DNA from: Marinobacter fuscus
Lineage (GTDB): Bacteria; Pseudomonadota; Gammaproteobacteria; Pseudomonadales; Oleiphilaceae
Direction: 5' to 3'
Assembly (NCBI RefSeq): GCF_003007675.1
Contig: NZ_PXNP01000097.1
Coordinates: forward strand, 124,001 to 188,000
Length of the DNA: 64,000 nt
The translations under genes were made by a program, and so were the position numbers. Positions 1-7,730 of this stretch are shown one piece after another (within the stretch, counting starts at the first letter, position 1; each line of letters starts with the position of its first letter). The notes below the pieces were generated by a model. That model ran no database searches. It was not told where the DNA came from and saw only the letters and a list, made by a program, of their open reading frames with translations.

Positions 1-338
1 TCCAGTTTGCATTGTTCTTCACCGACTTTTGGCTGCAACTGGCTCGATGGATCGACAGCACGATCCTCGATGCACTCTACGGTTGGGGGTTCGGATGGAA
101 CCGCCCGCATACCAACTTCGATCCCCTGATCGGATTGAACAACACATTCGGCGACATGCTGCTCAATTTCGTCATGGGAGCCATGTTCCTGGTACTGCCT
201 GGATTCTGGATCGCGTCGCTGGGATGGGTCGGCTTTCGCGCAGGTCAGGCCATTCAAGGTATGACCGAAGGCACGAAGGGAGGTGCGCAGGCTGGCGGTA
301 AAGGCGCCGGAGCCATGTCAGGTGGGAAGCTCAAGTAG
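1..338 (+). CDS. C-terminal end of TraG-N-type ICE conjugation protein (partial)
   Basis: The reading frame is open from the left edge of the window, so only the last 112 or so residues are seen and the true start lies outside. The visible part has two hydrophobic stretches (around FFTDFWLQLARW and MLLNFVMGAMFLVLPGFW) followed by a Gly/Ala/Lys-rich tail. This matches the C-terminus of the TraG N-terminal-domain membrane protein of ICEclc/PFGI-type elements, which belongs to the mating-pair formation apparatus in the inner membrane. The convergent DUF3742 gene nine bases away is the usual neighbour of this gene in such elements, which supports the call. The family is recognised from memory of the conserved tail, not from an alignment. 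Confidence 0.75.
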   Translation, partial: QFALFFTDFWLQLARWIDSTILDALYGWGFGWNRPHTNFDPLIGLNNTFGDMLLNFVMGAMFLVLPGFWIASLGWVGFRAGQAIQGMTEGTKGGAQAGGKGAGAMSGGKLK

Positions 339-347
339 AGCCGAACC

Positions 348-713
348 TCAATCGTCCTTGTAATCGACGTGGGTGTGGTCGTTGTAGAGGTTCGGGTCGT
401 ACCCCGGCGTGTTGCGAAGCTCGTCCATATCGGTGAAAGGCCAGGCGTCTTCGTCCGGGGAGTTTGCCGCCGAGGCCCAGGCAGCCGCGGTGACGAACAC
501 CAGCAGCAGCGCAAGCCAGAAGGCCGCATAGAGCAGCACCCCCAGCACGGCGAGCTTGACGATCCACACCAGCGCGGTCGCGGCGCCGCTCGGCACGCCG
601 ACGGAGGCCAGCCACGCGACCGCCCGCCGTTCGCGACGCACGTAGCCCCGCCAGCCACGGCCGAGCCAGCGGCCGAAGCGTTCTGCGGTACTGCTACGGG
701 GTCTAGTGTTCAT
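348..713 (-). CDS. DUF3742 family ICE protein
   Basis: This 121-residue protein has a conserved N-terminal block (TAERFGRWLGRGWRGYVRRE), a basic segment, and one or two hydrophobic segments around residues 45-80 (TALVWIVKLAVLGVLLYAAF and following), then an acidic tail with DPNLYNDHTH. This is the DUF3742 pattern of ICEclc/PFGI-type elements, where the gene sits at the end of the conjugation module on the opposite strand. The start at 713 is chosen over the longer frame because AGGTGA stands 7-8 bases upstream and the conserved block begins a few residues later. Its function is not known; an inner-membrane location is inferred from the hydrophobic segments. Confidence 0.8.
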   Translation of the reverse strand: MNTRPRSSTAERFGRWLGRGWRGYVRRERRAVAWLASVGVPSGAATALVWIVKLAVLGVLLYAAFWLALLLVFVTAAAWASAANSPDEDAWPFTDMDELRNTPGYDPNLYNDHTHVDYKDD

Positions 714-929
714 GATCGTCACCTGCTTGTCTGCGTTACATGGTTGCTCCAGTGTGCGCCGGTGGCCACCACGGTGCGGCCAGCAATGCGGCATGTCTGC
801 TGCGGGATTTCGGCCATCCGAGGCCATCCATGATTAGATTTATACACCAAATTCAATCATGAGGCTAATTTTCAAGCATTGTTCTGTTTCTGAGTGGTGA
901 TTGATTAGATTGTGACGTATATTTAGCCT

Positions 930-1688
930 ATGAGTGTAAATACGCGGCATCAAGTAATCAAGCGGCTGCTGACGGAGCTTCCTCGTGGAGCCCCGTTCGA
1001 CCTCGCCATGCTCGAATCCTACGGCGTGTCGCCCCAACTGGCCGCCCGCTACGCGGAAAGCGGCTGGTTGGTGCGTCTGGCGCATGGCGTCTATGCCTTC
1101 CCGAATGACGACTTCGACGTCAGCGGCGCCCTGCGGTTCCTGCAGGAGAGGGTCGCCGGCCTGCATGTGGGGGGCAAGAGCGCCTTGGCACTGCAGGGGG
1201 TACGGCACAACCTGGCTTCCCGGGAGACCTTGGTGCTCTGGGGTGACGCCCGCTTTGCGCTGCCAGCCTGGTTCACCCAGCGGTTCCCGGCGCGGTACGT
1301 CAACGCCAAGCTGTTCGACTGGCCCGACGATACGCTCCCCGGCAAGACCCTGCACACGCCGCCGGGGCAGGCAGCAGGCCTGCGGGTGGCGGTGCCGGAG
1401 CGCGCGGTTCTGGAGTTGCTCTACGAGACCGGCCCGCGGGAAAGCCTCGAAGAGGCCCGTAATCTGTTCGACGGCCTGCGATCGCCACGCAAGGATGTAC
1501 TCGGACGCCTGCTGGCCTGCTGTACCAGCGTCAAGGCCGTGCGCCTGTTCCTGACCTGGGCTCGGGAAACTGGCGTCGTCGACGTCGATGCGCTGCTGGA
1601 GCAGTACCCGGTACGTACCGGCAGCAACAAGCGCTGGATGAGCCGCCTCGATGACGGCACCTTGCTGAGCCTGAACCCGCATGGATAA
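930..1688 (+). CDS. abiEi: AbiEi-family antitoxin (type IV toxin-antitoxin)
   Basis: This 252-residue protein matches the AbiEi antitoxin family. The N-terminal ~85 residues look like the winged-helix domain (GVSPQLAARYAESGWLVRLAHGVYAFP), followed by the C-terminal antitoxin domain with the GGKSALALQG segment. AbiEi proteins neutralise an AbiEii nucleotidyltransferase toxin and repress their own operon by binding inverted repeats upstream. The stop codon overlaps the toxin start (the last 8 bases are shared), so translation is probably coupled. Repeated TGATTAGATT elements near 830-840 and 902-911 lie upstream and could be the operator, though this is unproven. The pair probably stabilises the ICE or gives abortive-infection defence. 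Confidence 0.85.
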   Translation: MSVNTRHQVIKRLLTELPRGAPFDLAMLESYGVSPQLAARYAESGWLVRLAHGVYAFPNDDFDVSGALRFLQERVAGLHVGGKSALALQGVRHNLASRETLVLWGDARFALPAWFTQRFPARYVNAKLFDWPDDTLPGKTLHTPPGQAAGLRVAVPERAVLELLYETGPRESLEEARNLFDGLRSPRKDVLGRLLACCTSVKAVRLFLTWARETGVVDVDALLEQYPVRTGSNKRWMSRLDDGTLLSLNPHG

Positions 1689-2613
1689 ACACTACGCCGA
1701 CACCGTTCGCCTGTTGCTGAACATCGCTCCCGACGTGTTCGACAACGACATCTTCGCCATGAAGGGCGGCACCGCCATCAACCTGTTCCTGCGGGACATG
1801 CCCCGCCTGTCCGTGGACATCGACGTGGTCTACCTGCCTTGGCAGACGCCGCGAGACGAGGCCTTGCAGGCCATCAACCAGGAGCTGGCCGCCATCGCGC
1901 AGCGCGTCGAACCCCTCGGCGTGCAGACACGCCTGATCCGCAGCAAGGATCTCGGGGATACCAAGCTGATCGCGGAGAACGAGAGCAGCCAGGTGAAGGT
2001 CGAGGTCAATGTGGTGTTTCGCGGCACCGTGCTACCCGCCACACGCAGTCCGCTGAGCGCTCGCACCAGCGATCTGTTCGGCGTCGAGTTCGATGTGCCG
2101 ACCCTGGTTCCGGACGAGCTTTATGCCAGCAAGCTGGTCGCCGCCCTGGATCGCCAGCACCCTCGGGATCTGTTCGACGTCTGGCAGTTGTTCGAGAGCG
2201 GTGGCCTGACCGATGCGATGGTCGAGTGTTTCGTGGTCTATCTGGCGGGACACAACCGACCGACCCACGAAGTGCTGTTCGGCAACGACAAGGACATCAC
2301 CGGCGAGTATGAGCGCGCCTTCGTCGGCATGACCGAGGTGGCTTGTCCGCTGGACGTCCTGCTCGATACCCGTGCCCGGCTCCGCCATGAGCTACCGAGA
2401 CGACTCAGCGATGCCCACCGGCAGTTCCTGAGCGGGCTGACCCGCGCGCAACCCGACTGGTCACTGCTGCAATGCCCGCATGCCGACCAGTTGCCCGCAC
2501 TGCGCTGGAAGTTCGCCAACCTGAGCACATTCCAGAAGCGCCGCCCGAAAGACTTCATCGCGCAGGCCGATGCTCTTGACGCCGGCCTGGCCGTAACCGC
2601 CTCCGGCGGCTGA
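1681..2613 (+). CDS. abiEii: AbiEii/AbiGii-family nucleotidyltransferase toxin
   Basis: This 310-residue protein is the toxin partner of the gene just upstream. The nucleotidyltransferase core is visible near the N-terminus: MKGGTAINLFLRDMPRLSVDID contains the GGT motif and the S-x-D-x-D metal-binding pair, and KVEVNVVFR follows at about residue 105. The helical C-terminal half includes DELYASKLVAALDRQHPRDLFD, typical of AbiEii/DUF1814. These toxins transfer nucleotides to RNA targets (tRNA in studied homologues), and this one appears intact. The ATG lies inside the antitoxin's last codons, giving the tight coupling normal for abiE operons. Confidence 0.87.
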   Translation: MDKHYADTVRLLLNIAPDVFDNDIFAMKGGTAINLFLRDMPRLSVDIDVVYLPWQTPRDEALQAINQELAAIAQRVEPLGVQTRLIRSKDLGDTKLIAENESSQVKVEVNVVFRGTVLPATRSPLSARTSDLFGVEFDVPTLVPDELYASKLVAALDRQHPRDLFDVWQLFESGGLTDAMVECFVVYLAGHNRPTHEVLFGNDKDITGEYERAFVGMTEVACPLDVLLDTRARLRHELPRRLSDAHRQFLSGLTRAQPDWSLLQCPHADQLPALRWKFANLSTFQKRRPKDFIAQADALDAGLAVTASGG

Positions 2614-2813
2614 GCCACCTCACCTGGCTCCACCTGGAAAAGGGGACTGCCCCAACATCCGTTTCTTTGTCGTCTGGCACCTGGTTACCGCCTATATGTA
2701 AAGGCTTTGAACAAGGGTCAAGGGCGGAAAGGGCAAGGGAATGGGGCGCAAGGGGAAAGGCCCTATCTGGAAAAGGAAAAGGCCCTGTCCCGCTCTCATT
2801 TCAGGTCACGGCG

Positions 2814-4670
2814 ATGCTCGCTCTGTTCCAACGAAAACGGCCGCCATTGCCGGAGCCGGCACCGGCGACACCACCGAAAGGGCTGACGCGGCCGGAATCG
2901 GCCGCGTCCTTGCTGGCGACGCCGCGTCGGCGAAAGCTGATGGAGCACATCTGGCAGCGCACCTCGCTTTCGCGCAAGCAGTTCACCTCCCTGTACCGTG
3001 TGCCACTGGAGCGCTATGCCGAACTGGTGCAGATGTTCCCGGCGTCGGAAAGCCACCACCATGCTTACCTCGGCGGCATGCTCGACCATGGGCTGGAGAT
3101 CGTCGCCTTCGCGCTCAAGCTGCGGCAATCGCATCTGCTGCCGGCTGGCGCAACACCGGAAGACCAGGCCGCCCAGGCCGAGGCCTGGACGGCGGCCACG
3201 GCCTATGCTGCGTTACTCCACGACATCGGCAAGATCGCGGTAGATCTCCACGTCGAGTACGAGGACGGCCGCGTCTGGCACCCCTGGCACGGGCCGCTGC
3301 TGCACCCCTATCGCTTCCGCTACAGGGACGACCGAGAGTATCGCCTGCATGGCGCAGCCACCGGCTTGCTCTACCATCAGTTACTCGATGCCGGCATCCT
3401 CGACTGGCTCAGCAGCTACCCAGCGCTATGGGCACCGCTGCTCTATGTGCTGGCCGGTCAGTATGAGCATGCGGGCGTGCTGGGCGAGCTCGTCGTTCAG
3501 GCGGATCGTGCATCCGTGGCTCAGGAGCTGGGGGGCGATCCCAGCCGCGCCATGGCCGCGCCCAAGCATGCCCTGCAGCGCAAGCTCATCGATGGACTTC
3601 GGTATTTGCTGAAGGAGGAGTTGAAGCTGAACCAGCCCCAGGCATCGGACGGCTGGCTGACACAGGATGCCTTGTGGCTGGTGAGCAAGACCGTCTCGGA
3701 CAAGCTGCGCGCACATCTACTGTCACAAGGCATCGATGGCATCCCCTCGAACAACACGGCCGTCTTCAACGTGTTGCAGGATCACGGCATGCTGCAGCCG
3801 GCCCCGGACGGCAAGGCCATTTGGCGTGCCACGGTCAACAGCGAGGCTGGCTGGTCGCACAGTTTTACGCTGCTACGGATGTCACCAGCATTGATCTGGC
3901 AGCCGGATGAGCGTCCCGCTCCCTTCGCCGGAACGGTGACGGTGGAAGCGACTTCTGAAACGGGAACCGCCGAACAGCCCGCAGGCAGTTCGGATGAAGC
4001 CACCGGCAGCATCGAAACCTGTGCCGACAACATGGCTCTTGCTGCCGGACAGTCGCCTCCCACACCTGCGTCAGCCAACACGACTTTGCCCCAGCCGGAA
4101 GGGGAACCTCCTGCGGACGCGGTGGACGATCTGTTGTCCCTGTTCGGACAACCCGCTCAGGAGACCGGCGTAGAGCCCGAGCCCGCTGCTCAGCGCAACA
4201 GTGGCCCGCCGACAACTTCTGCCGAGCTGCCCACGAATACCGAAATCAGGCCACCAAAGAACTTGCCTGAAGCTCCTGACTGCGCGGTGCCATCCGGCGA
4301 GCACTTCATCGTCTGGCTCCGCCAAGGCATCCAGTCCCGTCGCCTCATCATCAACGATGCGAAAGCACTCGTGCATACCGTGGCGGATACGGTTTATCTG
4401 GTCAGCCCTGGCCTGTTTCAGCGCTACGCCCAGGAGCATCCCAGCATCTCGGCGCTCGCCAAGCAGGACAAGGTGCAGGACTGGCAATGGATACAGAAGC
4501 GCTTTGAAAAACTCGGACTTCACAGGAAACAGCCGTCGGGTTTGAATATCTGGACATGCGAAGTCATGGGGCCGCGAAAATCCCGTCGATTGCATGGCTA
4601 CTTGCTCGAAGATCCGTCGCACATATTTGATACCGTTCCCCCGAACAATCCATACCTGTCGCTCAAATAG
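2814..4670 (+). CDS. traI: MOB-H relaxase (TraI_2 HD-domain / DUF1528)
   Basis: This protein of about 618 residues begins ICE DNA transfer by nicking at oriT and staying attached to the strand. Visible features are the HD-type N-terminal domain (SHHHAYLGGMLDHGLE and YAALLHDIGK, His-Asp metal sites), a Pro/Glu-rich linker at about residues 370-490, and a C-terminal domain (HFIVWLRQGIQSRRLIINDA) matching DUF1528. This domain order is the MOB-H relaxase of ICEclc, PFGI and SXT-like elements. The ATG at 2814 is chosen because the MLALFQRKRPPLPEP start fits the family; the frame is open upstream to 2667, but that part is Lys/Gly-rich and unlike the family. The gene looks intact. Confidence 0.9.
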   Translation: MLALFQRKRPPLPEPAPATPPKGLTRPESAASLLATPRRRKLMEHIWQRTSLSRKQFTSLYRVPLERYAELVQMFPASESHHHAYLGGMLDHGLEIVAFALKLRQSHLLPAGATPEDQAAQAEAWTAATAYAALLHDIGKIAVDLHVEYEDGRVWHPWHGPLLHPYRFRYRDDREYRLHGAATGLLYHQLLDAGILDWLSSYPALWAPLLYVLAGQYEHAGVLGELVVQADRASVAQELGGDPSRAMAAPKHALQRKLIDGLRYLLKEELKLNQPQASDGWLTQDALWLVSKTVSDKLRAHLLSQGIDGIPSNNTAVFNVLQDHGMLQPAPDGKAIWRATVNSEAGWSHSFTLLRMSPALIWQPDERPAPFAGTVTVEATSETGTAEQPAGSSDEATGSIETCADNMALAAGQSPPTPASANTTLPQPEGEPPADAVDDLLSLFGQPAQETGVEPEPAAQRNSGPPTTSAELPTNTEIRPPKNLPEAPDCAVPSGEHFIVWLRQGIQSRRLIINDAKALVHTVADTVYLVSPGLFQRYAQEHPSISALAKQDKVQDWQWIQKRFEKLGLHRKQPSGLNIWTCEVMGPRKSRRLHGYLLEDPSHIFDTVPPNNPYLSLK

Positions 4671-4887
4671 CAGCCTTCCGAGGAAGAGCCAGAGAGGTAG
4701 TTGAAGATGCTGATCGCCTGAGGTTTCTTCTCGTGATGTCAACGACGGGGGGGGGGCGAAAGCGCGGAGCGTTCTCGGCTGAAGAATGATCCACGGTCGT
4801 TCCGGCGTGTCCGCAACAGCGCTTACAGGGTCCGACCGGAGTCCGAGCCGGCGGCTCCGCCCGTGACCACGGTCGTCCTTCAGCGGC
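4671..4887. other. Non-coding junction between conjugation module and cargo
   Basis: I see no gene here. The stretch contains a run of ten G (4747-4756). A hairpin at its right end has arms CCTTCAG at 4877-4883 and CTGAAGG at 4891-4897 around the stop of the glutaredoxin gene. It may end leftward transcription, but it lacks a T tract. This is where the accessory cargo begins relative to the usual relaxase-to-integrase arrangement of this ICE type. Confidence 0.5.
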
Positions 4888-5145
4888 TCACTGAAGGCCA
4901 AGCGCCTTCATCAACCCCGGTTTCTGGCTCGCGAAGGTGCCATAGAAGACCTCGTTGCCGATGATCGTGATCGGGGCCACGCGCACGCCGGTTCGTGACT
5001 TGGCCTCCGCGGAAATCTTCGGGTCGGTCAGGTCGCGCTCTTCAAACGCGATGCCCTGCTGGGACAACCACTCCTTTAGCGCCCGGCAGTCCGGGCAAGT
5101 TGGAGTGCTATAGATGAGGATGCGCGGGGTGTTGGCTTGGTTCAT
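4888..5145 (-). CDS. Glutaredoxin-family thiol oxidoreductase
   Basis: This 85-residue protein has a thioredoxin-fold glutaredoxin signature. IYSTPTCPDC gives a dithiol CPDC active site at about residues 16-19, and VRVAPITII carries the cis-Pro motif. No signal peptide is visible, so it should act in the cytoplasm. The ATG at 5145 has GAAGG seven bases upstream and avoids overlap with the preceding DUF305 gene, so it is preferred to the longer start at 5175. It lies 10 bp downstream of the DUF305 gene on the same strand, so both are probably transcribed from the CueR-type promoter at 5889-5919. A role in thiol repair or copper handling under metal stress is inferred from that context only. 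Confidence 0.8.
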   Translation of the reverse strand: MNQANTPRILIYSTPTCPDCRALKEWLSQQGIAFEERDLTDPKISAEAKSRTGVRVAPITIIGNEVFYGTFASQKPGLMKALGLQ

Positions 5146-5155
5146 GGTCGTGCCT

Positions 5156-5857
5156 TCACTTGCCCCGAGCGACAAGCCAACTCTTCATCATGGCGATCTC
5201 GCCTTCCTGCGCGGAGATGACCTCCTGAGCCAACTTGCGGACCTCCGGATCCTTGCCGTACTGCAACACCACCTTGGCCATGTCGATCGCGCCCTGGTGG
5301 TGCGGGATCATGCCGCGCATGAAGTCCACATCGGCATCGCCGCTGAAATCAATCATCATGTCCGCGTGCATGCGGTCGTTGCCGGCACGGTAGGCGGCCG
5401 TCGAGGCATCGCCCGAGCTGCCGGCCGCCGCCTGCTGGCCGTTTTCGCCCAGCCACTTGTTCATCATGGCGATCTCGCCTTCCTGCACGGTGATGACCTC
5501 CTGGGCCAGCTTGTGAACCTCCGGGTCCTTGCCGTACTGCAGCGCCACCTTGGCCATGTCGATCGCGCCCTGGTGGTGCGGGATCATGCCACGCATGAAA
5601 TCGACGTCGGCGTTGCCAGTGAACTGCGCTCCCATCCCGGCGTGCATCTGGTCGTTCACGGCGCGATACGCGGTCGTGGAAGGACTGTCATTGGCCGAGG
5701 CGCTGGAGGGCATCGCGTGCCCTTGGTGACCTCCGCCCGCACTGGCCTGCATCGCTTCACCCGACGGGACGACCACCTTCTTCTGGACGGCCATCAGGCC
5801 GACGGCGACCACGACGGCGCCCGCAATGAACAACAGGCTGAACTTGTTGACTCTCAT
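5156..5857 (-). CDS. Exported protein with two DUF305 domains
   Basis: This 233-residue protein has an N-terminal hydrophobic segment ([19 protein letters not shown]), acting as signal peptide or anchor, followed by two near-identical DUF305 repeats. Each repeat carries [20 protein letters not shown] and a QEGEIAMM segment. The paired histidines and methionines suggest metal binding, and the linker before repeat 1 is also Met/His-rich (GGHQGHAMP). The start at 5857 has AGGAG nine bases upstream. It is the first gene after a CueR-type promoter, so copper-responsive expression and a periplasmic copper-binding role are likely, although DUF305 biochemistry is poorly defined. The high similarity of the repeats suggests internal duplication. 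Confidence 0.85.
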   Translation of the reverse strand: MRVNKFSLLFIAGAVVVAVGLMAVQKKVVVPSGEAMQASAGGGHQGHAMPSSASANDSPSTTAYRAVNDQMHAGMGAQFTGNADVDFMRGMIPHHQGAIDMAKVALQYGKDPEVHKLAQEVITVQEGEIAMMNKWLGENGQQAAAGSSGDASTAAYRAGNDRMHADMMIDFSGDADVDFMRGMIPHHQGAIDMAKVVLQYGKDPEVRKLAQEVISAQEGEIAMMKSWLVARGK

Positions 5858-5888
5858 GAAAAGCTCCTTGAATGAGGTTGATGGAGTC

Positions 5889-5919
5889 ACTGTAGGGCTT
5901 CCCATTGTTGGAAGGTCAA
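5889..5919 (-). promoter_or_regulatory. CueR-type promoter/operator for DUF305-glutaredoxin operon
   Basis: On the minus strand the -35 is TTGACC (5919-5914), followed by exactly 19 bp and the -10 TACAGT (5894-5889). The spacer holds an imperfect dyad, CCTTCC-N7-GGAAGC. A 19-bp spacer with this dyad is the hallmark of MerR/CueR-activated promoters such as E. coli PcopA. Three more promoters in this window share the TTGACCTTCC core and the same spacing. Confidence 0.75.
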
Positions 5920-6081
5920 GCCCCTCATTTCGCCGTTGATGCCGATGAAGACCCTCGGCGCAAGATCCAGTCCTTCACTTCCACCGCCTACGACGACGCG
6001 CTGTCGAAGCTGCAGCGGTGGAAGCAGGTGATCTAGCGCCTGAGGCGGCCGCTAGACGGAACGCCTCTCGCATCGGCCCGA

Positions 6082-7278
6082 TCAGCCCGGACTTGGTCGC
6101 ACCGGCTCTCGCGCGGCCTGCCACAGCAGCGGCACCAAGATCAACGCCAGGGCCGGGAAGATCATCCAGTTGACCGCCTGCCAGCCCGAGCTGTGCAGGA
6201 TCGAGCCCGCGAGGAACGACACGGCGGCTGTGGCAGCGAAAACGAAGAAGTCGTTCATGCCCTGCGCCTTGCTGCGCTCGGCCGGAGTGTGGCAGTCGGT
6301 GACCATCGCCGTCGCGCCGATGAAACTGAAATTCCAGCCGATGCCCAGCAGCGCCAGCGAGCCCCAGAAGTGGGGCAGGCCGAGCCCGCCCAGGGCCACC
6401 ACCCCGGAGGCGGCGAGCAGTACCATGCCGACGGCGGTCACGCGCTCCTTGCCGTAGCGCACCATCAGTCGTCCGGTGAAGAAGCTCGGCCCGAACATCG
6501 CCAGCAGGTGCCACTGGATGCCCAGGGCGGCGTTGTCCACCGAATGTCCATGGTTGACCATCGCTACAGGTGCGGCCGTCATCACGAACGCCATCACCCC
6601 ATAGGACACCACGCCCGCAGCCACCGCCAGCAGATAGCGCGGCATCGCCAAGAGCTGCAGCACCGTCCGACCGCTATCGGCGACTGCTTCGGCCTGGGTC
6701 TGGCGCGGCGTGCGCAACATCAGCAGGATCGGCAAGGCGATCAGCGGCAGCAGCGCCTGGCTGAGGAAGCTGCCGACGTAGGGCGTGCCCGCTACCGCGT
6801 CGCGTGTGAAGATCACCAACTGCGGCCCGATGATGGCGCCCGCGAGGCCGCCCACCATGACCCAGGAAATGGCCTTGGCCTTGAGCGTGTCCTCGGCGGT
6901 GTCGGCGGCTGCGAAGCGGTAGCTCTGCACATACGCGCCGTAGAAGCCGGCCAGGAAGGTGCCGGCGCAGAAGATCCAGAACGAAGCCAGCATGATGCCC
7001 AGCGCGGCGATCAGGCCCGAGGCTACGCCGAAGCCGACCCCGACCACGTACCCGTTACGGCGGCCATGGCGTCGCATGATGAACGCTGCGGGCAAGGTGC
7101 CGATGGCAAGACCCAGGCCAAACAGGCTCACGGGCAACGTGATCCAGGCCGAATCGTTGGCAAGCTGCTGGCCGACCAGCCCACCCAGCGACATCACGAT
7201 GGGCGCGCTGGCGCCGCCGAGCGCCTGCGCGGCGGTGAGAACGCCGATGTTTCGGCGTGTGATGCTCTGGTCGGTCAT
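6082..7278 (-). CDS. MFS transporter (12-TM type)
   Basis: This 398-residue protein has about 12 hydrophobic segments and the MFS loop 2-3 signature region (FIMRRHGRRNGYVVGVG), so it is an inner-membrane secondary transporter. Its substrate cannot be read from sequence. The start at 7278 (MTDQSITRRN) is preferred to the upstream 7320, because the longer start would place the operator inside the gene. A perfect TGAATATATATTCA palindrome at 7322-7335, of the same type as the ArsR/SmtB sites at the zinc genes, lies just upstream. The gene is therefore probably controlled by the ICE's SmtB-type repressors and may export metal or a metal complex. It follows the MerR gene on the same strand with a 77-bp gap. 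Confidence 0.8.
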   Translation of the reverse strand: MTDQSITRRNIGVLTAAQALGGASAPIVMSLGGLVGQQLANDSAWITLPVSLFGLGLAIGTLPAAFIMRRHGRRNGYVVGVGFGVASGLIAALGIMLASFWIFCAGTFLAGFYGAYVQSYRFAAADTAEDTLKAKAISWVMVGGLAGAIIGPQLVIFTRDAVAGTPYVGSFLSQALLPLIALPILLMLRTPRQTQAEAVADSGRTVLQLLAMPRYLLAVAAGVVSYGVMAFVMTAAPVAMVNHGHSVDNAALGIQWHLLAMFGPSFFTGRLMVRYGKERVTAVGMVLLAASGVVALGGLGLPHFWGSLALLGIGWNFSFIGATAMVTDCHTPAERSKAQGMNDFFVFAATAAVSFLAGSILHSSGWQAVNWMIFPALALILVPLLWQAAREPVRPSPG

Positions 7279-7321
7279 GGCGTCTTTCTTATTCGTTTTC
7301 TGGCCGGAAATATTACACACA

Positions 7322-7335
7322 TGAATATATATTCA
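7322..7335 (-). promoter_or_regulatory. SmtB/ArsR-type operator upstream of MFS gene
   Basis: TGAATATATATTCA is a perfect 14-bp palindrome fitting the TGAA-N6-TTCA core seen at 16727, 17466 and 19122. On the minus strand it is followed by ATGTGTG and TAATAT, the same downstream context as the site at 17466. It lies 44 bp upstream of the MFS start. Confidence 0.65.
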
Positions 7336-7355
7336 GTTATACGACCATGCGATGC

Positions 7356-7730
7356 TCACGAGCCATCGAGAGCCGGTCCATCCTCGGAAGCCGCACCGTG
7401 CAAGGCCAATCCGAGCAGGTGCTCTTTCACCTGGATCAGTTGCTCCATGCGTTCCTCGACACAGGCGAGATGGCCTTGGACAGCCTGCCTTAGCAGTTCG
7501 GGTTCCAGGAACCCCTCATGTGCCCAACCCAGCAGACGGCGCACGTCATCCAAGCCGATGCCCGACGCACGGTAGTTGCGAATCAGGTGAAGCCGTTCGA
7601 CATGCGCCGGGCCATAGCGCCGATAGTTGTTGCGTGACCGCTCCGGGGCTTGCAACAGGCCCTCCCGCTCGTAGAACCGAATGTTCTCCGGGGGGGTGCC
7701 CGTCAAGCGCGCAAGTTCGCCGATCCTCAT
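7356..7730 (-). CDS. MerR-family regulator lacking the usual metal-binding cysteines
   Basis: This 124-residue protein has a MerR helix-turn-helix at its start (RIGELARLTGTPPENIRFYE) and the dimerisation helix (CVEERMEQLIQVKEHL). The C-terminal loop, which in CueR, CadR and ZntR carries paired cysteines, has none; the only cysteine is at the start of the long helix. It may therefore sense something other than soft metal, or be weakly responsive. Its ATG overlaps the stop of the outer-membrane factor gene (7727-7730), so it should be co-transcribed with the RND pump. Which promoter it controls is not clear; the CueR-type promoters nearby fit the copper regulator at 22825 better. Confidence 0.85.
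   Translation of the reverse strand: MRIGELARLTGTPPENIRFYEREGLLQAPERSRNNYRRYGPAHVERLHLIRNYRASGIGLDDVRRLLGWAHEGFLEPELLRQAVQGHLACVEERMEQLIQVKEHLLGLALHGAASEDGPALDGS

Noticed and set aside
863..928. GGCTAA / TTAGCC inverted pair upstream of abiEi
   Set aside because: Arms are six bases and 54 bp apart, too weak to call an operator.
6193..7575. Open frame of 460 codons on the plus strand
   Set aside because: It lies antisense to the MFS and MerR genes and has the same shadow composition; no domain is recognisable.
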